This document shows, piece after piece, positions 22,653-36,926 of a DNA stretch of 64,000 bases. Within the stretch, counting starts at the first letter, position 1. Every line of letters begins with the position of its first letter. The notes below the pieces were generated by a model, which saw nothing but the letters and a program-made list of their open reading frames with translations, was not told the origin of the DNA and did not search any database. The DNA comes from Sialis fuliginosa (Eukaryota; Arthropoda; Insecta; Megaloptera; Sialidae): contig OY540813.1 of the NCBI GenBank assembly GCA_961205875.1, forward strand, positions 15,657,001-15,721,000. The letters are read 5' to 3'. The position numbers were made by a program, and so were the translations under genes.

Positions 22653-25368
22653 TAATTGTGTAATAAACTATCCTTTTTTATAAATCACATAAAGGGGATA
22701 TGTTTTGCAATTATAAGGACATGGAAAATTCTGTAAAAATATATTTTTAAATGAAAATTTTCTGAAGAACGTTCAAAAATATATTTTTTGGTAAACGAAT
22801 GAACGAAGTACTTTTATTACATATTGTGACATAAAAATGGTGTGAAGCAAAGAGATTGTGTGACTATAACATTAATGTTTATATTCTTGCCTATTTTTTT
22901 TTCTCATTGTGAGGCATTTATAAAATTATTTTACATTCCGGTTTATATATGTTTATTTAATAAACTATAATATTCAACATCTGTTTTCGGTGGTATAACT
23001 TTACATTACTCTCTGAAATAAGTGAAATAAATTGTGCTGTGTCTCAATTTATATTGTGCAAGTCGTTAAGAGTATAATAGTTATGCCACGGTTTTATTAA
23101 TTTTTACACTTGTTTATCATTTCTCATTTATTTAAAAACTTTTTACCCGGCTGCAGCACTCACAAGGAGGATAATATTTGTTTGTCCTCATCTACATTTT
23201 AAATAGTTGCACGATGATTCTGTCTAAAAGAAAACTAAAATGATCATTCCCTGGAAATTCTAAATAAAAAATTATTAATTAAAATATTTGGTTTCAAACA
23301 ATGTTGCTGGTCGTCCAAACATAAAAAAAATATTTCAGTAATTGCTATGATTATCAACAAAGTTGTTATGCATGTTATAACCATAGTTGAAAGATTAATT
23401 AAGTTCATACTATAGATGTATTTTTTCTTTTCTAATGCGGTAAATTTAGTAACAAGATAATTCTAACTTCAACTTCAAGGTTCATTAGCTGTGGTTTTGT
23501 TATTAAATTTGACAAATTCTACTGTACCTCAAAAAATATATACATACCTACTAAAATGATTGGTCGCCAATATAAAATGGTGTACCAACAGGATACTGAC
23601 TGCATTTTGTATAATTTTGTACAAAAATACAGTATATTAGAAGTATGTATGTAAGTGATGGTGAACCATTGTCACAATTTCCAAATATGTGAGAAATGAT
23701 AGACAGCGATTCCAATAATATAATATAAGGTCTTTAAAATTTATATATCTATTTAATTATTTAAATTTTGAATAGGTATATATGGTTAGAATATTTTTGT
23801 TTTAAACATTCAAAAATGTATCCACTTGACTCAAAAATTGTGATGATTAATGCCTTGACAAGAAAATTGAAGATTTAAAATATTTATTTACAAGAAATTT
23901 GTCTTGATAAAATAATACTACATGATTTTAGTAGCTATACACAAATAAATTGTGCCTCTTTTAGTGCCTATTTATAAAATGTCATTCGAATGATTTAAAA
24001 ATTATGTGCTTTGAAATCAAAAGTAACTAATTATTTTTAGTAAATGTTTAGAAAACAATTGTTTAATCTTCAAATAAGTAAATTAGTTATATTATTAATA
24101 AGTTCTTTGATATGACAAATTTATTCAACATCTTATTGATTAAGTTGATATCGAAACTTAATCATCAGCCAAATAATGGCTGTAACTTAAACAAAATACA
24201 ATCGAGAGCTGTGTGCATTTGATGCTCCAACCATCCGTCCATTTATATGTTAAAGAAAAATATTTTATTAATTAATATGATAATTATTTGTCTATAATAA
24301 ATCTAACTATTGATTACAATCTTTATATTCAGAGTTAATTATTTACATACATGTTATATTAGATATCTATATTTAGTGATATAAGTATTGACCGATATTG
24401 TTGTATAGATAGAAAATTATGGCTCATATATTTAGATAGTTTTATTAATTATGTATGGCTAATTTATGTTATAAAAAATATATATATTTTTAATTTCACA
24501 AATATTAATGGTAATATTAAAATTAAATTTAAATATTTATATAAAAGTATTTTAATAATACTAATTTGTAAATAATTGTGCATTGTACTATTTAGCGTGT
24601 TCAGTGACAAAAATCTATAATAATAAAACTATCTATAGTTAATTTCAGCTTTAAAACTGCATTCCTTTCTGAGTTTAATACTTTGAAAATATTTTGATTA
24701 TCATATGGAGATATTTGTTAATTTAGAAAGTATGAAATTTTTGTATAAAATTTATTAATTAAATAGTTTTATTTATGTATGATCAAATCAAAATAATTTA
24801 AAAGTTATCTCGGGAATTTTTTTATGAAAAGCTGTAATTTATTTTGCTAAACCAGCTTCTGTAATTACTATAAACAAAAGTGCTTTTGCAAGTTACTGTA
24901 TTTACTTGAATATTGATCATAACAGTTAATTACTTTTTAGCAATGACAAGCGCTATGATTATTTTCTTGTGCAAAGTTTTGTGACGCAAAGGTTATTGTT
25001 GCCTGGATAGACATCAGCCATTTGTCTATTCAACTCTCCACATAGTGAATTTTAGTGCTTGGCAAAGTGTAATTTTCCATAGTATTTAAAAAAAAACCTA
25101 GTGTGATACTATGTAATATTTTGTTCATATATATAGTGGCAAATTCTGAATTGTGAGGTGTCTAGTAAATATGCTAGATGACATTGAAGAAAGTGAATTA
25201 CGTTTTAAATTATTTGTATAAAGTTCATCAATAAATAAAAATATAGAAATTTAAAACTCATATAAAATTAAGGGAGAGCTCACTGACAGCCCAAAAAGTA
25301 CCTTTTACACATTTTTTTTGTAACATTAAATTTGCAATGATTGTAAGAATTATATATTTATATAAATA
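22653..25368. other. 3' UTR and/or AT-rich intergenic DNA
   Basis: No open frame over ~60 codons. It lies directly after the zinc-finger gene, and part is probably its 3' UTR. Nothing else is recognisable. Confidence 0.4.
22662..22667 (+). promoter_or_regulatory. AATAAA close to the zinc-finger stop codon
   Basis: Ten bases after the stop, probably too near to be the main site. Further AATAAA words at 22959-22964 and, more distantly, 27626-27631 (followed by a GT-rich TTTCTGTGAGTTG) are alternatives. The true 3' end cannot be set from sequence alone. Confidence 0.25.
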
Positions 25369-25487
25369 TTAACCTTTTCATTACGGGCATTTTTTTAAAT
25401 AAAAAATATTGAAAATATACGCTCTGTTTATTGGACCCATATATACAAAACGTATATATGTTTTCTCCTCGTAATGAAAAGGGTTAA
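25369..25487. mobile_element. 111-bp piggyBac-type MITE with TTAA target sites
   Basis: TTAA at 25369-25372 and 25484-25487 flanks termini CCTTTTCATTACG and CGTAATGAAAAGGG, which are inverted repeats of each other. A TTAA duplication with short inverted ends is the piggyBac signature. No coding capacity. Confidence 0.75.
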
Positions 25488-27920
25488 GTGAAGATTGATG
25501 AATCCATTAAAAAATTTTAAGAAAAACACCTTTGAAAGATTAACAAAATGTTTTGTTTATGTAAACTTTATAAAATTTCGACCATTATAAGGTTCTAACA
25601 ACATCTTTATTATATTACAATTCTATACAAAAAAAGTTGGGTTCTAGAATTCCTGTGAATTCAATAAGAATGGGGAACCTTGTGACCAGTCAGATTTGGT
25701 CACAATACCTTCTACTAAAATTTTTAAAAACTTTTTTTTACCTGCCAGTGGTATTCTTTGAAAGGCAAATTTTATAATTTGAATAATAAAATCAGAATTA
25801 TCAATTCATACATTTATTTGCCCTTGTATAATGTACAATTAAAAATATTTTTATCAAATTATTTTCAGTATTGACTTGTGATAAGAAGTCTTTATTTTTT
25901 ATAATTTTAGTAAATATATTTAAATAGAAAATGATTTTTTATCCTGAGTAAATCAATTGTGTATATAATGTAAATTAAAAAGAATATTCAAGAAAATACA
26001 TGTAAAATAATCATTAACATTGTAGAGTATAACGGAATATTTATTTTAAATTTTATAAATAATATTGTATACCTTCTGTAATATGCTAGTGCAAATTAAT
26101 ATTAGTACAAGGAAATAATTATATATTGTATATTACGGGATAGTTACAGTACCAAAACAATTTTGCACTCTAGGCGAATTTTGAAATCCATCTCATGAAA
26201 TACAAATATCAGGAATATAATCAGTTATGTTTTTTTTTTTTATATTTAGAGCTAAAATTATAAAGAATGTATTATTGTTATTATAATTATATAATTTTTT
26301 ATTTTAAAAAATATGGTTTGCCTAGTAGTTAAAATGACCTTACAGTTATACATGTTTAATGTTTTTAAAGCATATAAAAATTGTCAAGAGTTGATTTTAT
26401 ACTTGTAATAATTAAATGCCATTTTCAAAATGATATTATTATATACTTTGCAGTGTAAATGATTTTATTTGCTTTTTGTAATATAAATAACATAAAAACA
26501 TTGACCAAGAAAATAAATACTAATTGCAAATAGATTTAATAATAAAAATATTAAATATTGCTGAGTGCATAGTCATTGAACCGTCCTAAAGTATATGAAT
26601 ATGTATATATTCATATAAATTATATTTGGATATTGAAAATTCCATTATATCAAAATATAAAATATGTTCATGCATTATTCCATAGAAATAGTAATCTATA
26701 ATTTTCTTATTTACATTCCAGTTGTTTCATATGGGAATTTATAATTTAGTTAGAAGTATTACTTTTAAATGTACAGTATTTATTATAATTTTTATTTATG
26801 TAACATTTGTGTATCAAAAATTTATTACAATTTTAAATTTATGTTCTTTTTGTCCATTATATTGATACTCTTATTACATTCATAAATATGCTAATATTGC
26901 TAGTAAATATTTATATTATTTTGCAGAACATTTTGTGCAATAGGTGTAAATAATTTTGGCAGTGCCTTATGTCCTAATATATATTTCCATCCATGATAAA
27001 AATTTAATTAATAAGCTTTTTATAATACAATATATATTTGGAGCCACATTCGGGTTAAGTAATTAACAAAAATTGAAAACATTCTATTGCTGAAAGTAAA
27101 AACTAAAATTTAGCGATTATTATATTTTATTAATATAACAATATGGGTAATTAGAAATGGTTTTTGCTTAACTTGGATATGGCTTCCATTTAATTTATAT
27201 TCTGTTTGTTACATAGAAATATAATATTACTGGAGTGATAATTCAGTGTTAAAAATATATCCTGCAAAACAGATAAATCAATGTACAAAAACACTTTTGT
27301 CTACTGAGCTCTGATTGGCTAACAGTATGTACAGTTCATAAGTCTCTTTATTGAAAACATAAGATTCGCACGATATCTTAGACAATCCGAATCTTAGCAC
27401 AATATTAACATTTAAGAAATTGAGCAATTAGTCATTTTATATTTCTACAAGCCCGCGTTCTCCCATTATAGTTATCACTTCAGTAATATTATATCGCTAT
27501 GGTGTGTTACGATACATTCCTTGATATTACCTTGGTTTCTTGTGATTTATGTTTGTAACTATAGCAAGGGTATTTATTTATGTGAAAAATGTTTATTATA
27601 CTGTTGGTATAAGGGTTTATTTTAGAATAAAATATTTTTGTTTCTTTCTGTGAGTTGTTTTTTTTAAATTAATTATTAATGCTAATGGATCGATATTCAT
27701 TCAAACTTAAGATATAAAAATTAATATACTATTTTGGTATGGATTAGGTTAGGTAGTAAAGTATTGAACCAATCACATTTCATCATAATAAAACTATCAA
27801 CTAGTAGATTAATATTTGATTTCATAAATGGTTATTTAACTTATGTAAGCACAGAATTCAGAAAAATGTGGCAAATATCACATGTGTTTAGTTATTATAC
27901 TACACTAGATTATATTATAA
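25488..27920. other. AT-rich stretch, no gene seen
   Basis: Only homopolymer-rich intergenic sequence with scattered AATAAA words, including one at 27626-27631 in a convincing poly(A)-site context. Confidence 0.45.
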
Positions 27921-28089
27921 TCTAGTGTTTCAGAAGGAGGGCAGCTGCCCATAGAAAGAAAAAGAAATTTAAAAAAATATATTTAAATGGCGTGATAAAT
28001 GTAGCAAGAAGACTTTGTCTGGGCAGATATGGCCCCCAATTTTTAAAATCATTGGTTCCAAGAACTTTTTCTTTGTAAGGGAATATTTT

Positions 28090-28640
28090 ACAGTGCCGGC
28101 CTTAGCAAATCTGGCGCCCTGGGCGAGATTTATTTTTCCGCCCTCTCTCCCCCTAAAAAATGTTAAAAAATCACCGAAAATGTCAATTAAAATTGATAAA
28201 TTAACAAATAAGTAGAATAATTCATATCTCAGCTTGGCGCGATTCTACAGACTCAAACTTTTTTTAAAAATATAGCTTACATCATTAACTTTAAGACTAT
28301 CAAATGCCCTAAGACCGTCGAGACCTCCTTCCCCTATTATGAACAAATTAAAATTGATAAATCAACAAATAAGTTGATTAGTTAGTATCTCATCTAATAC
28401 CTTATTAAAGGTTTTCTGGGTTGCTGAATAAGTATATGTTAGTTAGCAGCTATCAAATAATCGATTTTTTTTTTACAAATCGGGTTTAACTGATCGACAA
28501 AAAATTTAAAGAAAAAAAAAAGTTTAGTCAAAAATTACTGTCTGTACACTGATTTGAACCAAAAAAGTGACTTATGCTCCATAGTGCGCCGCCCCACCAG
28601 GCCTGGCGCCCCGGGCGGTCGCCTCGTATCTTCGATATGG
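28090..28640. mobile_element. degenerate hAT-like element carrying the 162-bp unit
   Basis: Left end CAGTGCCGGCCTTAGC with TGGCGCCCTGGGCGA behind it. About 520 bases on are the inverted phrases GGCCTGGCGCCCCGGGCGG and GCCTCG. These GC-rich GGCGCCC/GGGCG ends resemble hAT MITE termini, but the right boundary and target duplication are not clear. The inside (about 28226-28345) matches, in reverse complement, the tandem unit at 530-900: TCTCAGCTTGGCGCGATT, TAGCTTACATCATTAA and GACCTCCTTCCCC. Confidence 0.55.
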
Positions 28641-29322
28641 TGAGAAAACAATTTTATTTTATTTTTTGTTTATGTATAAAAAACTTTTCTCTGTGTAGTT
28701 GGACTTATTTAAAGATTGTAGCTGCAGGCTGCAGATTCGTGAAATCTATTTAGTTTAAAATTATATTAGTATATTTACCAGATTTTGTATTTTTGCATAT
28801 TTCGATAAATAATTTTCTCGAATTATAATGAATTTTCATTGTCAACCACGGAATAAAGTTAAGTTGTGAACTAAACACGCCACTGATTTATTTTTATTTT
28901 TACAAATTTGTACTACGTCTCTGATTTAAACGCAAAGATAGTAGCGCCACCAATAATTTATTCGAACTAAAATGTGTCATTCGCGTCATTTGTTTGTAAA
29001 AGGATTTATCTTTCCTAAATAATTATAACACCATAAGTGTACCATAAGTCGTTTTTATATTTGATGAAATATTAAAATAATGCCATTAATTTAATTACGG
29101 TACGTTAAAAATAAAATTATAATTAATTTATTATTATGAAAACACACTTAACCTATATATTATAATGTCAAAAGTTTGACAAATCATATACAATTTTACA
29201 TATTTTTTGTGAATAAATTAAACACATACGTAATATGGTGTGATCTTTGTATAAAAATATTGTACATGTATAATAAATGACTAGAAAATTAATAAATTCA
29301 TATTTGTTTATTTATATTACAG

Positions 29323-29453
29323 TGTTTACATTAAAAAAAAAATGGGTAAACCAGACAAAAATCAGGAAGACGGCGCCCCCGTACTTTCTCCACAATCAGA
29401 AGCTAGTAAAATGCTTGAGGCCGCTTTACTAGAAATGGATGGAATTATTTCAG
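29323..29453 (+). other. exon holding the liprin-beta start codon
   Basis: Acceptor TTTATATTACAG at 29322 and donor GTTAGT at 29454. The first 19 bases are 5' UTR, so at least one noncoding exon should lie upstream. Confidence 0.65.
29342..29453 (+). CDS. first coding exon of a liprin-beta homologue (partial)
   Basis: ATG at 29342 opens 37 codons plus one base. After a short, variable, charged stretch (MGKPDKNQEDGAP) comes SEASKMLEAALLEMDGIIS, ending in Gly across the splice site. Liprin-beta proteins (PPFIBP1/2 in vertebrates, Liprin-beta in flies) start with a very similar motif, in which 'DMLAAALEQMDGIIAG' is followed by the coiled-coil region. Liprin-betas are scaffold proteins with an N-terminal coiled coil and C-terminal SAM domains; they bind liprin-alpha and act at cell contacts and synapses. 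Only the N-terminus is here. The donor is phase 1, and I could not find the next exon in the rest of the window. The assignment rests on one short but distinctive motif. Confidence 0.6.
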
Positions 29454-31900
29454 GTTAGTAAAACATTTACTATCAGGCAATTATAACACTTTTAATATAT
29501 ATTAGTAACATAGTATTGGGTATATACATAGGTGTATACCACATTTAATTTTAATCTGTGGTCATTGTCTTATTTCCATTTATTTAAATTTTTATAATTC
29601 AAGAAACATTTCTTAATTAAAAGGTTAATTGTCTGGAATTAAGTTTTTATTTAAATATAATTCATTGCCAACGCGAGAATGTAAATATACATCGGGGGAC
29701 TATATATTGAACTTTTGCCAAATAATAATATAAAGTTGTGCTTACAAATATTTTCGATAAATTCGTTTTAAAAAATAAATAGCTTACATAATATGTATTA
29801 CCTATATTAAATAAGGCAAATAAATAAAATTCCAAAATAAAAAATTATCAGAATTAAATAATGTATAGGTATATACCTACTTAAATAATTTATTGTTGCA
29901 ATGTTAACAGTGCATCTATTATACATTACTCAAGTATTACTCAAAATGTCATAATTAAAATTCTATTTGATGAAGAGATTTTAATATTATTTTTGAAAAT
30001 TTACAAAATTATCAAAAGATGTTGAAAATAGTTTAAAAATGACTGTACTACTCATAGTTTCTCTTTGTCACCTGACTTGCATATGTGCTCTCACAAATTA
30101 CACACTTTTTATTCACATAAATATAATTCATATGCACTAGTCGATCGGGGATATTATTTCAGAATTTATCATAAGACTATAAATTACTATTAAATTAGCT
30201 TTTGAGGTATATTTTATGTACCGATTTGATGAGTGCAGAAATAATTCATGACTTTTGCTCTCTTATTTTTTGTATTGTATATTGTAATATATTTTTTGGA
30301 TCATATAATGCTGAAAATCGCAAGTTTGTAAGAGGTCTATCTCATTTAAAAGTGTTTTTCGTGTAGCACTCTGCCTGTCTCGGTTCCATTTATAGTAGCA
30401 ATCTGCGCATTGCAATACGTCTTAGATCTTTCCTATAACTTTTTATTGAACTTATCAGCAAAAAATTCACTTTTTTTTCTCCTTTCGATTTTTCAAAAAC
30501 CGACGTTTGAAATTTTGATTTTTGGTATTATGGCGTACTAATAGTTATCTGGTGAAAATTTAAATTTTTTTATTTTAACCACAAACATTTTAAGTATTAC
30601 CACCTAAATTTCAGTGGCGCATCGATGAAGTAAATTAGAGGTTAGGGTCAGATCCCCCCATATACATGTACATATATTGTATATAATGTATTATAAATGA
30701 AAATTAATATATTTATTAAAATTTTAATTAATTAATTAATTTTTAATTTAAATTTAAATTTATTTATTTAAAAAAACTTACGTACCACCATGCGTTATAA
30801 AACAGAAAATTTACCTAAAAATGTTTATCTTGAAATTTGAACAAAAATATCAGACATCCCGAAGTGAGCGTGTAACCTTTTCAAAATTGTAAAAAAAAAT
30901 CAATTTTTCGAAAAATAAAAAAAAATTCCTTCAATTTTCATCCCCTTAAGTCCAAAAACGATCATAATTAACCTACCGGCACTACTTCGAAAATGAACAA
31001 TTTTTTCGAAAACATTTACTTTCTCTAATTTTGTCCATGAGTGTACCTACATAAATATATTATATTTATGTGTTTTTTAAACATAAGTACTAATTTATAT
31101 TCATTGTTGATCTCATGCAGCGGAAGGTACTATACTACAGAACTTACGAAAGGAGGTACAGAATATATATAAGTACTATGTGTTTAGTTGTCGTTTCATT
31201 ATTACACGCTGTTGTTTTTAGTCATCATTTTTGTTATCTGTTCATTTATTTTGAAATAATTTACATTTTCATTTATTCCCATAACGTTAATATTTGTAGT
31301 CATCATAAAACATTTTATTTATAACGTGTTGTGACTAATAGTGCATAAATATGTGGATTTTTAATATTTTGTGTTGAAGTAAATAATATAGTTTTTTTTG
31401 TGGTAGATAATATCAAAAATATTCAGAACTCATTTAAAAATTATACCAAATTAAAATGTATTTTTTATTAATTTGTATCATTTCATAAGAATCCAGAACT
31501 AACGGATCATTTATAGAAAAAACAAAGAATTTAAAAAAAGCTGTTATAATCGAATTAAGATTCATTCGATTTCCATTTAATTTAGAGCTAAAATATTCAT
31601 TCTTAAGAAGTCAAAAATGTAAAAAAAAGATTAAAATTATAAATATTTCTTTTAAGTTATTAAATTTCATATTCATCTCGTTTTATTATTAGCATGATAT
31701 TGTTACTGTGCATGTAAACCACACAAGCTTAGCTTTTTTAAATTTAATTACACACTAATTGTAGAATAATAGGTTTGGAATTTGGAGGTACATACCTTTT
31801 ACATCAGATGATTTTAAGAAAACTTTTATTGTAATTCATAAAACATCAACTGCAATTCAAAAAGCATCAATTCAAAACAATAGATACATATGCTGCAACT
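29454..31900 (+). other. probable start of a very long liprin-beta intron
   Basis: AT-rich with no coding exon recognised. Palindromic TTAATTAATTAAT and AAATTTAAATTT words occur near 30725-30770. The ORF at 31115-31324 has no recognisable features. Confidence 0.4.
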
Positions 31901-34900
31901 TCATGTACAATAGTTAAATAGTTCAGGAAACAAAAACACAGCTCCATATAAACTTCTAAATAATTCCAATAGAAATGATACTTATACATATTGTTCCCAG
32001 TACTTAGATGCATCTTTTCAGAAATATCCCCATATGTAGGTGTTGAGCAAAAAAAGATACACTTATTTTAATTTTGGTTTTTGGTATTTTTTTTTAATGA
32101 AGTGCTTTCTTAATATGGTTGTATCTTTTGAACTAAAGAACTGACAAACTTTTTTCATGGACCTAAATTGTTTAAAATCGAATGATTTAAATGAATATAA
32201 TTTATTATGTTAGGTCTTTTATAGTACAAACACTTAAAAATGCATATTATGTCGAATATTTAAAAAAAAATCAAAATGGAGGTACTCTCTTTAGGTTCTT
32301 ACATAGGTACATTTGAAAAGAAAATATTATTTTTTGTTTAGTCATTTAAGTGAACCTTTCTGTCCAAAAACCAAGTTTTAAAATTACCCCGAAAAATTTA
32401 TTTACCTGCCTGGGAGAAGATATTTAAATTAGCTATACACATTATTAGTCAAGTCAAATAAACATAAATTTAAACAACTATCGGAAACTAATTCGGACCA
32501 AAATGATTTTTGGTAAAAATGTTCTACTAATGACTCTAGTTATTCTCCAAAATGTTCAAGTTGATCCGAGTTGTGCTACCGTCGCCATCTTAAAAAAATG
32601 GCGAATGGGTCACATTTTTCTACAGTTTTTCGCGTTTTTATCTGAAACCGTACGTTCTACGAAAACATAGCAAATATCTTTTTTTGTAGAGCATATAATT
32701 TTCTTTAAAATAAGATCAAGAACATTGAGATCGGTTAAATATTAATGTTAGGAGAGCTGGGTTTTTGAAAAAATAGTGAACGAAATGTAATTTTTTTACA
32801 ATATTTTCAATTTTATTTCAGTCTCGATACTATTAATTTAGAAAAACTGTGCAAAAGAACTAAATAATTCCAATAGTTATGAAACTTTCCAGGGTTTTAG
32901 AATTAGTTGTGAGGAGTATTTTCGTAAAAGTCCCCATTCATAAGTGTTGAGCCAACCCTGCAATCATGGTTGGAAGAAACAGCTTAAAAGATTATAAAAA
33001 CTGAAATAGCACCTGAACGGTACATAGAACCAATTTGCAATTACCCTTAAATGACGCAGAATTAAATTTTGCATAGATAATATACATATATTTTTTTAAT
33101 TGTGACTAACCTAAGCGGTGATATCGCTGCCATCGTAAATAAATGGCGGACGGGGCACAATTTTCCACGGTTTTTCGCGTTTTTCTTTGAAAATATTCAC
33201 TCTACGAACACGATGCAAATAACTTTTTTTGTAGAGAATATAATTTACTATAAAATAAGATCAAGGTTATTAAGATCAGTTATGTACTAGCGTAAGGAGC
33301 ATTGTGACTTTAAAAAAATATAGTTAACTAAAAAACATTTTTTTGCATTTTTTTCGATTTTAGTTGACCCTGATGCTATTTCGAAATTTTTTTGTAGAAT
33401 CTTATTCAAATATCAGAAATTTTCGCGTATAATAAAAACCAAAAACATCAAGATTAATGCAGTGGTAACGGAAAAAAGGTTATTTTTTTTAACTACTACA
33501 TTGCTGTATACCAGAACAGATACGTTCCTATTACAGTATTGATGTAAAAAATTCAAATTATGAACATATTCCATTAAATATATTATAGAGTATTATTATA
33601 AGTATTACTTCAACAACATTACAGAGTATATGGTGTATTATTAGAAACGGTTTAGGGAGGAATTTCGGTCCGGGTATTTGTGAAAAATTAACCGATTCAC
33701 TGCAAATATTTGCGTGTTTATTTAACTATATTAAATAGTTAATTTTAGTAGCCAAACAATATACTTGGATCAATTTTTATAGGATCGTAACAAGACAGGT
33801 ACAATAGATCCATCTATTTTATAAACAAAAGGCATACAAATAAAGGAGCAACTAATTCATTAATAGTATGGAACCATAATTATTTCATATTCTATAATAT
33901 TTAATGTTCTTATTACCTTAATGTGAGAACCCCAATCCTTACATTTTAATCCTGTAAAACCGATAAGGCCTTAGTATTCATATTTTAGCCTGAAAATGTT
34001 ACTATAGTCCAGGGAAGAAAAACACAGCTTAATTTATTAATTAACACAGCTCCATATAAACATTCAAATGAAATGATACTTATACATGTTATTACATTAT
34101 TTTATTTTAATACATAGATGAATATTTTCACAAATATCCCTATATGTATCTAATTGTAAGTGTAGAGCAAAAAATTGTATCGATATTATTAGTTTTGGTT
34201 TTTAGTGATTTTTTTACGGTACGTTTTGGTAGGTTTCCTTAAGATTCTTAACTAAAGAACTTGTTTTTACAAAGCGAAATTATTTAAAATCGAATGTTTT
34301 AAAATTATAATATTATAAAAAAGAATCGCACGGACAACATGTTTGTAGCCTAAAAATATTTATAATTTTACTGTTTAGTCATATTTATAACATAAGTACA
34401 CATAAAATTTTAAAAAGGGTGCATTTTATAATAAAATAATTTTTTTTTCGATTTTTTAATTTTTGACGTACCTATTGTTAAATGCAGATCAATTTAACAC
34501 ATTTTTTCTCTCTTTTCTACTCAATATGCCCTAAGCTTATTTTAGTAGAACCATTAAATAACTTTGAAAAAGCTTAGGTGTGGATTTTGAACACAAAATT
34601 GAACAAGAATGGTAAATTTTCATAAATCGCTATGTTTGTAGTTTTACTAAATGTGATTAAAATTGATTAAAAATGTTTTTTTAATATATCCGAATGACAC
34701 ACCTTATAGATTATTTGCTACTCTTTAATTTTTGTCCTGTAATTTTTTCACGTACAAATAGTCATATGAAAATAGTCAATTGCCATAGAGTGCGACATAC
34801 CGTATGCAAATATATAGCCATACTTTCTCCGCGCTCTACCACGAGAACGGTTGTTGTTTTTTTTAAATGGAAAGAACCTTTTTTCTTAAGAATTTTATAA

Positions 34901-35700
34901 CACATCATTTATATAATAACCCTTATTGACCTCCGAGTAATAGGAAGCGTGATATTCGTTAATAACTGTTTTTCGTCACGTTAGACCTTCAATATCTCGC
35001 AACGCCGACACGATATCGTTGGGGACTTTTTACACGTTATTTATAACACTGTAACGAAGATGTATACAAAAATTCAGCTAACTGCTATTTTTTTCCCAGA
35101 TTGAGTGCATTTATATCTAAAATTACTGGACTATTTATGTAATTGTTCGTTACTCTGACTACTACTGTTTTAACCAACAATTTTTCTAAGTTTGGAATTA
35201 AAAAAAACATATCTCCTGTATGGTACATAGTACAAATTTGCAATTAGGCTCAAATGACGCGAAATTAAATTGCGCACAGACAAAAATAACATATTTTTTT
35301 AATTTGGGCCCGCAAAGTAGGTTATATTTGTGGTACAAGATGGAATTATATATATTTTTAATGTTTAACTGCAAATTTAGCATATTTAACGGGACCACAT
35401 TTAAAAAAATGTTCACTGTATCTATAAAGAACTTAGTTCTGCGTCATTTGGGCCTAATTGCAAATGTGTAGTATTTATCGTTTCGGAGATATTCCGATTT
35501 TTATAAACACTCAAAATTGTTTCTTTCAACCCTGATTGTAGGGTTTGCTCAACACCTAGGAATGGGGACTTTTCAGAAAATACTCCTCACAACTATCTCT
35601 AAATCCATGAAAAATCCCTGAACTATTGGAATTATTTGGAACTTTTGCACAAGTTTCCTGAACTAAAAGGGAAATGTACATAACATATATCACGCACGAA
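31900..35700. repeat. mosaic of diverged, nested direct and inverted repeats
   Basis: Several phrases recur. CACAGCTCCATATAAAC with an ATGATACTTATACAT neighbour is at ~31940 and ~34050. CCATC..AAATGGCG, TTTTTCGCGTTTTT and TAAAATAAGATCAAG are at ~32580 and ~33130. GGTACATAG..ATTTGCAATTA with AAATGACGC is at ~33020 and ~35220. TAATTCCAATAGTT..TTGTGAGGAGTATTTTC at ~32860 is inverted at ~35580-35630. The pieces look like decayed copies of one or two elements inserted in and beside each other. No open frame survives. Confidence 0.55.
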
Positions 35701-35709
35701 TTGGTAGGC

Positions 35710-35740
35710 AGTGGCGTAGCCGTAGCCAGATTTTTTTTGT
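35710..35740. mobile_element. isolated hAT-type terminus
   Basis: CAGTGGCGTAGCCGTAGCC resembles a hAT end, but no matching opposite end or duplication was found. It may begin the larger repeat at 35.7-37.4 kb. Confidence 0.3.
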
Positions 35741-36420
35741 GGTGTAGGTTTTTATTTAAAATAAAGTATTTGTTTAATGTATTTGCAAAATGAAAAATGT
35801 ATTTTACACCTTTGCAATTAATAGGTATACACATTTTTGCGATACACTTTTAATGTGGTCGCCACTTTTCGGTCGAGCAAGAATAATTTTAGTTAACACA
35901 TTTTGAAATAACAATATTTATAATGTAACGAAAAAATTAAGTACTATTGAAAATATTTAAAATACATTTAAATTATAAAACGTTACATAAATCAATTGAA
36001 TCGGTGAGAAGAAGAACAGTACTACTAAAATCCGCAATTCGAGATAATCAAGTTTTAAGTTTTAAAAATTTGCAGATTACAACTTTTTAACATTGAAACG
36101 GCTGCTTTCGCACAGTCCCTAATGACTTGTTAATGCAATCACAGGCCATTAAAAATATTTTGTTTGCTTAGAAAAATTAATAAATCATTGGTCCTCTCAA
36201 TTTCGCACTTTATCTGAAAAGTCACTTTAATTTGAACAAAAAGTAGTATTATATAAACATTACAAGTTAAAGAATTTGAAAAAAGAAGTGAGACACTTAT
36301 TAACCAACTTCTTCTACTAGAATAGATACTTTGATAAAAATCCGTTGCTTCTGTGGGTATGTATTTCTCTAGCTTTTTGGTGCAGGTTTTGTAAAAACAG
36401 ACCAGTAGTTATCGAGATTA

Positions 36421-36428
36421 CTTCGATC
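36421..36428. repeat. 8-bp target site duplication CTTCGATC (left)
   Basis: Identical to 36927-36934. Confidence 0.9.
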
Positions 36429-36926
36429 CAGTGGCGTCACTAGGGTTGGTGTCACCCAGTGCGGTAACTCATGATGTCACCCCCCTCACGACACCCCCAT
36501 AGATAGAATTTTCTTTTCTTTTTTCTTTCTTATTTTATTGTTCAATTAATTAATCGTTAACTGAACCGTATAATTAAAAACGTAAAATTGTCCTAAAATC
36601 TCCATAAGATGAGCTTTTCAGAAATGTATAATACATTATACATATTCCTACAAAGTTTTATAGAAAATTAACTTTTAAAGTGATAAAGCGAACAGGTTTG
36701 AATTGAAAATCCACAAAAATAATGAACAGTAAGGCTTCAAAAATAGTCTTTTTACATAAAATTATGTTAAATTCCTGTATTATAGTAAAGAATAAAGATT
36801 TACCATTAAACTAATAAATAAAAAAATGGAGTGACAGAATCGTAGATAGTGATGTTTTGCATTTGGGTGTCACCCCTTGTGATGGTGTCACCCGGTGCGG
36901 TCCGCACCCCCCTAGTGACGCCACTG
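36429..36926. mobile_element. hAT-superfamily non-autonomous element (family B), 498 bp, second copy
   Basis: Same termini as 15883-16640 (CAGTGGCGTCACTAGGG... CCTAGTGACGCCACTG), in the opposite orientation, with its own perfect 8-bp duplication CTTCGATC. It lacks ~260 bases present in the longer copy. The shared interior (for example CATTTGGGTGTCACCCC and TTATACATATTCC) shows a common origin. No transposase. Confidence 0.92.
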
